Origin: an uncultured Anaerolineae bacterium
GTDB taxonomy: Bacteria; Chloroflexota; Anaerolineae; Anaerolineales; UBA4823
Length of the DNA: 11,970 nt
Assembly (NCBI GenBank): GCA_937129505.1
Contig: CAKZNJ010000108.1
Coordinates: 1-11,970, forward strand
Direction of reading: 5' to 3'
Shown: in pieces, positions 7,381-11,970 of the stretch
How positions within the stretch are numbered: the stretch's first letter is position 1
Layout: every line of letters starts with the position of its first letter
Position numbers and translations under genes: made by a program
Notes under the pieces: model-generated
What the model saw: the letters and a program-made list of their open reading frames with translations, nothing else
Database searches by the model: none
What the model was told of the DNA's origin: nothing

Positions 7381-7896
7381 ATGGAGGATGAAAAACCCAT
7401 TAATTTGAGAGTCGGCATAACGATCTATCCTTATCATGAAGTAGTTATTCAACAAGTTTTGGAAAATCTTCTTGAAAATTGTCCTGCTAATTTTATCCTG
7501 CTGGCTGATACAAGCGGGCAACTAATTACCTTACTAGGCAATCGGGGCAATACGGATCCGGTTTCTTTGGCTTCTCTTATTGCTGGCGATCTAATAGCAA
7601 GTCAGGAAATCGCCCGCAAGACTGGACAATATCAAGATTGTCAATTGGTAATGCGTGAAGGCAAACAAATGAATTCGTTTATATCTGAAATCGGGCGGTT
7701 TATGGTTTTGTTTGTACAAGTGCCTTCGAACGTGCCTATTGGTTGGGCTAGGTTATTGATTATTGAGGCGAGTCAAAAAATTAATACGATAATCTCTACA
7801 CCTCCGCCCCATTTCGATAAATCTGACGCGGGGACTTATTCTATACCTGAAAAGAAAACCATAGATGACGCTCTTAGTTCATTGTGGAAAACATAG
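7381..7896 (+). CDS. mglB: MglB-like Roadblock/LC7 protein, candidate GTPase-activating partner of MglA
   Basis: A 171-residue cytoplasmic protein. Residues 20-137 form a Roadblock/LC7 domain with DTSGQLIT at 43-50, SLASLIAGD near 62-70 and IGWARLLIIEASQKI near 120-134. This order closely follows Myxococcus MglB (DKNGQLIS, SLASLTAGN, LGLVRLRIKKASDEL, compared from memory). A Pro-rich linker leads to a short C-terminal helix, IDDALSSLW (161-169), comparable to the tail with which MglB contacts MglA. Known MglB dimers stimulate GTP hydrolysis by MglA, and some also promote nucleotide exchange. The ATG at 7381 is chosen because AAGGGAG sits eight bases upstream; a TTG at 7363 would put this site inside the gene. 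It is followed after only five bases by the GTPase gene, the same mglB-mglA order as in Myxococcus, implying translational coupling. Confidence 0.8.
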   Translation: MEDEKPINLRVGITIYPYHEVVIQQVLENLLENCPANFILLADTSGQLITLLGNRGNTDPVSLASLIAGDLIASQEIARKTGQYQDCQLVMREGKQMNSFISEIGRFMVLFVQVPSNVPIGWARLLIIEASQKINTIISTPPPHFDKSDAGTYSIPEKKTIDDALSSLWKT

Positions 7897-7901
7897 GCTC
7901 T

Positions 7902-8489
7902 ATGTATATTAACTGGTCAAGAAGGGAGCTTAACCTAAAAATTGTCTACTACGGGCCCTCTCTGAGTGGGAAGACGACCAATTTGGAGGTCATCCATAAA
8001 AACGTGGATCCGTCACGTTGTAGTGAGCTGGTCTCATTGAAGACCCATGAGGATCGAACTCTCTTTTTCGATTTTATTCAACTTGATTTAGGTCAGGTTG
8101 GTACCTTGACTCCCAAAATACACTTGTACACAGTGCCGGGACAATCTTATTATGAGTCGAGCCGTAAAATAGTTTTGAAAGGAGCAGATGGGGTGGTTTT
8201 CGTTGCCGATTCGTCAGCAGAACGATTAGACTATAATCTGCAGGCGTGGAACGAATTGGCTATTCACCTAACCGAAAATAATCTTTCCATTGAAACGATC
8301 CCTCTGGTAATTCAATTCAACAAGCAAGATTTACCAAATGCTCTCCCTTCAGAAATCCTAAGGAAATCTATCGGACTAAATAACCATCTGGGAATCAAAG
8401 CAATTGCAATTCAGGGAATTGGTGTATTTGAGACCTTAAAGGCTATTACCTCGTCTGTCTTTGCGCAGATCCAAAATGAACTAAATTAG
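7902..8489 (+). CDS. mglA: MglA-type Ras-like small GTPase
   Basis: A 195-residue cytoplasmic GTPase, the length of Thermus MglA. The P-loop is GPSLSGKT at 18-25. The switch II region is TVPGQ at 77-81 instead of the Ras DxxG, as is usual for MglA, and NKQD at 140-143 gives guanine specificity. Arg52 (in EDRTLFFDF) and Gln81 correspond to the intrinsic Arg finger and catalytic Gln of Thermus MglA (Arg53, Gln82), so hydrolysis should be intact when an MglB partner is bound. In characterised bacteria MglA-GTP marks a cell pole and directs gliding or type IV pilus machinery. The ATG at 7902 aligns MYINWSRRELNLKI with the family N-terminus; a GTG at 7884 inside mglB is less likely. The ribosome binding site is weak (AGG), suggesting coupling to the preceding gene. 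Confidence 0.93.
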   Translation: MYINWSRRELNLKIVYYGPSLSGKTTNLEVIHKNVDPSRCSELVSLKTHEDRTLFFDFIQLDLGQVGTLTPKIHLYTVPGQSYYESSRKIVLKGADGVVFVADSSAERLDYNLQAWNELAIHLTENNLSIETIPLVIQFNKQDLPNALPSEILRKSIGLNNHLGIKAIAIQGIGVFETLKAITSSVFAQIQNELN

Positions 8490-8515
8490 AAATATGACCT
8501 CAAGAGGACAGAAGC

Positions 8516-8917
8516 ATGTCACCTACAGTATTATCCACAGGAATTAATGAGATCAGGGAAATTCTGACAACCCTAAACAACGAAGGTCAGTTTGCACTAT
8601 CAGTGTTGACTGATGGAGAGGGATTACCGATTGCTGCTGCCTCAAAGGATGGAGTTGATCCTGAACGGCACTCTGCAAATGTAGCCATGATACAAAATAC
8701 AATTAACTCACTTGTCAGCCGGATTGGTCTGGCTAAGCTCGGTGAAATTGCTATTAATGATGTCGAAGGACGCAAATTGGTTTGCAAACCAATTTACCTT
8801 GAAGGGAAACATTTGATCCTTGCTATCCTATTGCCTAAAAAAGCAACAAGATATCGGAAGTTGTTAAATCAGGCTAGCTCGAGGATCAAGCTCGTTTGGG
8901 ATAAAAATTGGCAATAA
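8516..8917 (+). CDS. Roadblock/LC7 domain protein (second in the cluster)
   Basis: A 133-residue single-domain protein. It starts with a helix (7-22), then the Roadblock hallmark strand-turn-strand with LTDGEGLPIAAA at 31-42. A long central helix (50-71) follows, with paired strands near 76-107 and a C-terminal helix (109-126) ending in a basic and aromatic tail. Roadblock proteins dimerise and bind small Ras-like GTPases, either as activating proteins or as scaffolds. It lacks the MglB-like C-terminal tail, so a different contact or a heterodimer with another Roadblock protein is possible. GAGG at 8504-8507, eight bases upstream, supports the ATG. It lies 26 bases after mglA and 12 before the next gene, clearly the same unit. 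Its exact role is unknown. Confidence 0.85.
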   Translation: MSPTVLSTGINEIREILTTLNNEGQFALSVLTDGEGLPIAAASKDGVDPERHSANVAMIQNTINSLVSRIGLAKLGEIAINDVEGRKLVCKPIYLEGKHLILAILLPKKATRYRKLLNQASSRIKLVWDKNWQ

Positions 8918-8929
8918 GATATGTAGGCT

Positions 8930-9859
8930 ATGAAGGGTAACTTACGCGATATTGGCTTAGCTGATTTGATCCAACAAAATTGCTTGGATCATAAAACAGC
9001 AAAGTTGACTGTTAAGAACAACCAGATGCTGGCTGAAATTTATTTTAAAGACGGCCAAGTTGTTCATGCGCAAATGAACAATCAAGTTGGCGAGCCAGTA
9101 ATTTATCCGCTGCTAACTTGGCAAGAAGGTGAATTTGAACTTCAGACGGGCAAAGAAGCTCCAACTACTACTGTTAATCGCTCTTGGTCAGCAATTTTGA
9201 TTGAAGGTGCAAGATTGATCGATGAGAAAAGGGCTGAAGCTGGGGCTAATACAGCTAAGACAACAAACTACTTAGATCAACTTTCCTCGCTTCAAGAGCT
9301 ATTGGCAAATCTTAGTCAAGAAGTAAGCGGTTATATGGCAAGCGCAGTCGCCAGCATTTCAGGAGCGTGTCTCGCATTTCATTCTACTTCTTTCGTTAAT
9401 CCTTCAATAGCAATCCCCTCCCTAACGCTATTACTTAAGATGGTAACATCGACGGTGGATAGAGTCGCAGGCGGCACATTTGAAGATGAAATCATCGTGA
9501 CGGAAAGAGCTTATATCCTGGTTCGTGCTCTCTCACAAGGGCGTTTTTATTTGGTACTGGTCGCCGATCGAAAAAATGCCAGCATGGGTAACATGCGCTT
9601 AGCCGCCAAAAGCTATACTCATGAGATAAATCTTGAAGATCAACCCGTTGTTCAATCTTGTGTTCATATCTCCATTTGTCCAGTGTATTCCCGAAAGGTT
9701 AAAGTCAAAGATCCTGTTTATAATGATATTGTTGCGAAGTATTGTCAGGCAAAATTTGAAGATTGTGAAATTTTCTATCTCATTGATGACGTCATCCGTT
9801 CTGGAGTGCCTCTGAGTATGTATTTGGGTGAAATTCAAAGCATGGTTCCCAAAGGATAA
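8930..9859 (+). CDS. PATAN/DUF4388 domain plus Roadblock-like domain with a four-cysteine C-terminal tail
   Basis: A 309-residue cytoplasmic protein. Residues 1-100 fit the DUF4388/PATAN domain: MKGNLRDIGLADLIQ at the start, KLTVKNNQMLAEIYFKDGQVVHA at 25-47, and LLTWQEGEFEL at 61-71. Such domains occur in regulators of motility and of type IV pili. Residues 112-235 resemble a degenerate Roadblock/LC7 domain (helix, IIVTERAYILVRAL, RFYLVLVADRKNASMG, closing helix). The tail (236-309) carries Cys244, Cys250, Cys272 and Cys279 in a C-x5-C...C-x6-C spacing that could bind a metal ion or a cluster, or act as a redox switch; that is inference. It could link MglA signalling to another machine as an adaptor. 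The start is preceded by only a weak TAGG, as for mglA, so translation probably depends on upstream ribosomes. The next gene follows after 40 bases. Confidence 0.75.
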   Translation: MKGNLRDIGLADLIQQNCLDHKTAKLTVKNNQMLAEIYFKDGQVVHAQMNNQVGEPVIYPLLTWQEGEFELQTGKEAPTTTVNRSWSAILIEGARLIDEKRAEAGANTAKTTNYLDQLSSLQELLANLSQEVSGYMASAVASISGACLAFHSTSFVNPSIAIPSLTLLLKMVTSTVDRVAGGTFEDEIIVTERAYILVRALSQGRFYLVLVADRKNASMGNMRLAAKSYTHEINLEDQPVVQSCVHISICPVYSRKVKVKDPVYNDIVAKYCQAKFEDCEIFYLIDDVIRSGVPLSMYLGEIQSMVPKG

Positions 9860-9899
9860 GGCGGCTTAAAGCCAAAAAATTAAATTTCGGAGCTTTTCG

Positions 9900-10268
9900 A
9901 TGCCAAAGATTAAAGACTTGCTCGATGAGGTACATGCTGAAGTAGGCGCTGATTTCGTGGCGACCGTTATAGCTGGACAGGACGGTTTACCGGTTGCTGA
10001 AAAGTCAATTAACGGAGAATTCGATCATGCGATCGCAGCAGCCAATTTCGTCAACATTATAAAGCTTGCAGGCGAAGTTGGCGAGAAAATGGGACTGGGC
10101 AAATTAGCCGATAATCTGATCATCACCGACAAATATGCGATTCTTACCTGCTTACTAGGAGATGGAAAATTTTCATGGGGATTAATCGTTCACAAAGACG
10201 CCAATCTTGGATCCCTCAGAATCATGATGGCTGAAAAAGCTGCGACAATGGCGCAGGTAGTATCATAA
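9900..10268 (+). CDS. Roadblock/LC7 domain protein (last gene of the mgl cluster)
   Basis: A 122-residue single Roadblock domain with little else. An N-terminal helix (4-15) precedes the strand pair containing IAGQDGLPVAEKS at 24-36, a long helix with EVGEKMGLGKLADN (59-72), strands IITDKYAILTCLL and FSWGLIVHKDANLG, and a final helix (105-120). It differs in sequence from the other two stand-alone Roadblock proteins of the cluster, so these are not recent copies. Its small size suits a dimerising subunit that binds the GTPase or the PATAN protein. GGAG at 9889-9892, seven bases upstream, supports the ATG. The strong terminator at 10297-10330 follows 28 bases after the stop, closing the transcription unit. 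Specific function unknown. Confidence 0.87.
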   Translation: MPKIKDLLDEVHAEVGADFVATVIAGQDGLPVAEKSINGEFDHAIAAANFVNIIKLAGEVGEKMGLGKLADNLIITDKYAILTCLLGDGKFSWGLIVHKDANLGSLRIMMAEKAATMAQVVS

Positions 10269-10296
10269 TTTCGTGAAGGTCTAAAATTATACCCCA

Positions 10297-10330
10297 AAAA
10301 GGCACCACAGCTTTAACTGTGGTGCCTTTT
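10297..10330 (+). terminator. Strong intrinsic terminator closing the mgl cluster
   Basis: A perfect 14-bp stem (10297-10310 with 10317-10330) has GGCACCACAG at its core, a six-base loop (CTTTAA) and a closing TTTT. Because the stem is flanked by A on the left and T on the right it can work in both directions. It may thus also stop metA transcription, which ends 85 bases away on the other strand. Confidence 0.93.
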
Positions 10331-10414
10331 GTGTCAATTAGCCAATGCGCTTCTTTAGTGGCAGGACTTCTATACAAACTTGATTAGCATCTCTTTCTGT
10401 CGAAGGGCAATCTT

Positions 10415-11353
10415 CTAAAAATCGGTGTAAATTCCCTTGGGAATTTGATTCAGGTCATAAGGTGTGACTTGGTAGACATAGTAATTTAACCAATTGGTGT
10501 ACAGCAAATTTGAGTGCGCTCGCCAGAGCACGATGGGGTGTTGGTTGGGGTCGTCATTGGGGAAGTAGTTCTTGGGAATGTCAATCGGTAATCCTTTGCT
10601 CACGTCGCGATCGTATTCGCTTTTGAGAGTGAGGGGGTCGTATTCGGAGTGGCCGGTGACAAAAATATGCCGACCGTCTTTGGTGGCGACAATGTAGATT
10701 CCGGCTTCTTCCGAGGTGGAGAGAATATCTAACTCTGCTACTTTTTCGATGTCTTCCTGGCGTACTTCTGTGTGGCGTGAGTGAGGGGCAAAGAAGACAT
10801 CGTCAAAACCACGCAGGAGCTTCGCCGTACGGATAAGAGAGCGATGCTCGAACACCCCAAACATTTTCCGCAGTAAAGGATATTTTGGAATACCATAACG
10901 GTGATACAAGCCCGCTTGAGCTCCCCAACACAGATAAAAAGTCGATTCAACGTTCTCTTCAGCCCAGTCCATGACATCCTTTAGTTCTTGCCAATAGTCC
11001 ACTTCTTCGAACTCCATCTGTTCGACGGGAGCGCCGGTGATGATCAAGCCATCGAACTTGTGGTTTTGTACCTGAGCGAATGTCTTATAGTGGTTCAACA
11101 GATGTTCTGCGGAAGTGTTTTTACTTTCATGGGTTGCTGTGTGAAGCAGGGTGATTTTTACCTGTAACGGGCTATTGCCGATCAGACGCAGAAGTTGAGT
11201 CTCGGTAGCAACCTTGGTGGGCATCAGGTTTAAAATCGCCAGCTCTAACGGGCGAATGTCTTGATGCAACGCCCGCTCTTCGCCCATGACAAAGATATTT
11301 TCCTTCTGAAGTATCTCTCGGGCGGGGAGGGTAGAGGGGATAATGACGGGCAT
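10415..11353 (-). CDS. metA: Homoserine O-acyltransferase MetA, probably acetyl-CoA-specific
   Basis: A 312-residue cytoplasmic enzyme that activates homoserine for methionine synthesis. It has the class I glutamine-amidotransferase-like fold of MetA. Cys142 (YLCWGAQAGLYH) is the acyl-enzyme nucleophile, His235 and Glu237 (TGHSEYDP) complete the catalytic set, and Lys47 (MPTKVATE) fits the oxyanion-hole lysine. Position 111 is Glu (GAPVEQMEF). In characterised MetA enzymes Glu there favours acetyl-CoA, while Gly favours succinyl-CoA. O-acetylhomoserine would be the direct substrate of the MetY encoded immediately upstream, which supports the prediction. The length is close to that of E. coli MetA. 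GGTAGGTG a few bases upstream supports the ATG. It lies 48 bases after metY, likely in one transcript; the promoter is outside the window. An 18-bp palindrome lies within its last codons (10429-10446). Confidence 0.96.
   Translation of the reverse strand: MPVIIPSTLPAREILQKENIFVMGEERALHQDIRPLELAILNLMPTKVATETQLLRLIGNSPLQVKITLLHTATHESKNTSAEHLLNHYKTFAQVQNHKFDGLIITGAPVEQMEFEEVDYWQELKDVMDWAEENVESTFYLCWGAQAGLYHRYGIPKYPLLRKMFGVFEHRSLIRTAKLLRGFDDVFFAPHSRHTEVRQEDIEKVAELDILSTSEEAGIYIVATKDGRHIFVTGHSEYDPLTLKSEYDRDVSKGLPIDIPKNYFPNDDPNQHPIVLWRAHSNLLYTNWLNYYVYQVTPYDLNQIPKGIYTDF
10429..10446. repeat. Palindrome with 8-bp arms in the 3' end of metA
   Basis: AAATTCCC and GGGAATTT flank a central TT. The arms are exact, so 16 of 18 bases are symmetrical. 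It encodes part of the C-terminus of MetA (around IPKG). A two-base loop is too tight for a good RNA hairpin, so it is better regarded as a DNA palindrome, possibly fortuitous. Confidence 0.4.
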
Positions 11354-11401
11354 TGTTTCACCTACCTTTCTTCTATGGCAGAATATACTAGAGTATCCGC
11401 T

Positions 11402-11970
11402 TTAGGCTCCCAGAGCTTGGTTTAGGTCCCAAAGAATGTCATCAATATCTTCGAGTCCAATGCTAAGGCGAATAAAATCAGGGCTAACACCGGCTGAAAG
11501 TTGCTCATCAGGAGAGAGCTGGCTGTGGGTGGTGGTTGCGGGGTGGATGGCTAGCGATTTGGCATCACCAACATTGGCGAGATGGCTAAATAATTGGAGG
11601 CTTTCAATGAATCGTCTGCCGGCCTCTAGACCTCCCTTGATGCCGAAGCCAAGGATCGCGCCGGCGCCTTTTGGCAGGTAGCGTTTGGCGCGTTCATGGT
11701 CGGGATGGCTTTTCAGGCCGGGATACATCACCCAGCTCACATTTGGATGTTTCTCCAAAAATTCAGCTACAGCTTGGGCATTTTGGACGTGGCGCTCCAT
11801 CCGCAAGGAGAGTGTTTCTATCCCTTGTAAGGTTTGCCAAGAGTTAAAAGGCGCCTGGCAAGCGCCAATATCGCGCAACATTTGCACACGCGCCTTGATG
11901 GCAAAGGGAGGCAATCCAACCTGCTCTAGATCGGTATAGACCAAGCCATGATAGGAAGGGTCTGGTTGGT
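11402..11970 (-). CDS. metY: O-acetylhomoserine sulfhydrylase (C-terminal part; 5' end outside window)
   Basis: The last 189 or so codons of a PLP-dependent Cys/Met-metabolism enzyme that makes homocysteine from O-acetylhomoserine and sulfide. The reading frame runs uninterrupted to the window edge, starting QPDPSYHGLVYTD, so the gene is cut by the window and not truncated in the genome. Family landmarks are PFNSWQTLQGIETLSLRMERH, YPGLKSHPDHERAKRYLPKG, the FSHLANVGDAKSLAIHPATTTH block that lines the active site, and the C-terminal RLSIGLEDIDDILWDL. The PLP-binding lysine lies upstream of the visible part. The THSQL context and the neighbouring acetyl-type MetA favour MetY over cystathionine gamma-synthase or methionine gamma-lyase. 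The stop codon is 48 bases from the metA start. Any SAM riboswitch would lie upstream of metY and cannot be seen here. Confidence 0.94.
   Translation of the reverse strand, partial: QPDPSYHGLVYTDLEQVGLPPFAIKARVQMLRDIGACQAPFNSWQTLQGIETLSLRMERHVQNAQAVAEFLEKHPNVSWVMYPGLKSHPDHERAKRYLPKGAGAILGFGIKGGLEAGRRFIESLQLFSHLANVGDAKSLAIHPATTTHSQLSPDEQLSAGVSPDFIRLSIGLEDIDDILWDLNQALGA

Noticed and set aside
7291..7521. 76-codon open frame on the - strand over the mglB start
   Set aside because: It overlaps mglB antisense, has no supporting ribosome binding site noticed, and the AT-rich region makes chance frames likely.
7884..7901. Upstream GTG start for mglA inside mglB
   Set aside because: The ATG at 7902 aligns with the MglA family N-terminus and yields the expected 195-residue length.
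9860..9899. GGCTT/AAGCC hairpin followed by A-rich sequence as a terminator
   Set aside because: The one-base loop cannot form a stable hairpin and no T tract follows, so I treat it as chance within the operon.
11354..11401. SAM riboswitch or operator between metY and metA
   Set aside because: The gap is only 48 bases, far too short for a SAM riboswitch, and the ATACT/AGTAT inverted repeat at 11385-11396 has only 5-base arms.
1..11970. Mobile element, CRISPR array or tRNA
   Set aside because: No transposase, integrase, terminal repeats, regularly spaced repeats or tRNA-like cloverleaf segments were found on reading both strands.

Overview
The window comes from a bacterial chromosome. The best guess is a member of the Chloroflexota, probably Anaerolineae-like. 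Three things support this: the secreted lipoprotein with its Thr/Pro/Ala-rich, Gln/Ala-repeat linker; a phosphoglucose isomerase of the type otherwise fused to transaldolase; and an MglA/Roadblock cluster. This is judged from protein style only, because no rRNA or marker gene is present. I see no insertion sequence, CRISPR array, tRNA or phage gene.

Layout: (1) 10-2775, + strand, a tight two-gene unit. It encodes a cobalamin-binding-domain protein fused to a glutamate-mutase-E-like barrel, then an opine-dehydrogenase-family oxidoreductase. The pair looks like an amino-acid pathway whose substrate I cannot name. (2) 7053-2786, - strand, four genes in a row: phosphoglucose isomerase (pgi), GTP cyclohydrolase II (ribA), a short-chain dehydrogenase and a lipoprotein. 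The lipoprotein appears to have its own promoter. (3) 7054-7380, a divergent intergenic region with a perfect 7-bp hairpin. (4) 7381-10268, + strand, a five-gene cluster: an MglB-like Roadblock protein, an MglA-type small GTPase, a second Roadblock protein, a PATAN/DUF4388-Roadblock protein with a four-cysteine tail, and a third stand-alone Roadblock protein. It ends at a strong intrinsic terminator (10297-10330). (5) 11970-10415, - strand, the end of O-acetylhomoserine sulfhydrylase (metY, cut by the window edge) followed by homoserine O-acyltransferase (metA). Together they make homocysteine from homoserine, and residue Glu111 of MetA points to acetyl-CoA as its donor.

The two most interesting parts are the expanded MglBA cluster, a polarity or motility switch with three further Roadblock-type proteins and no effector in sight, and the B12 mutase-like/opine dehydrogenase pair. 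Both consist of recognisable families in combinations whose function I cannot assign from sequence alone.
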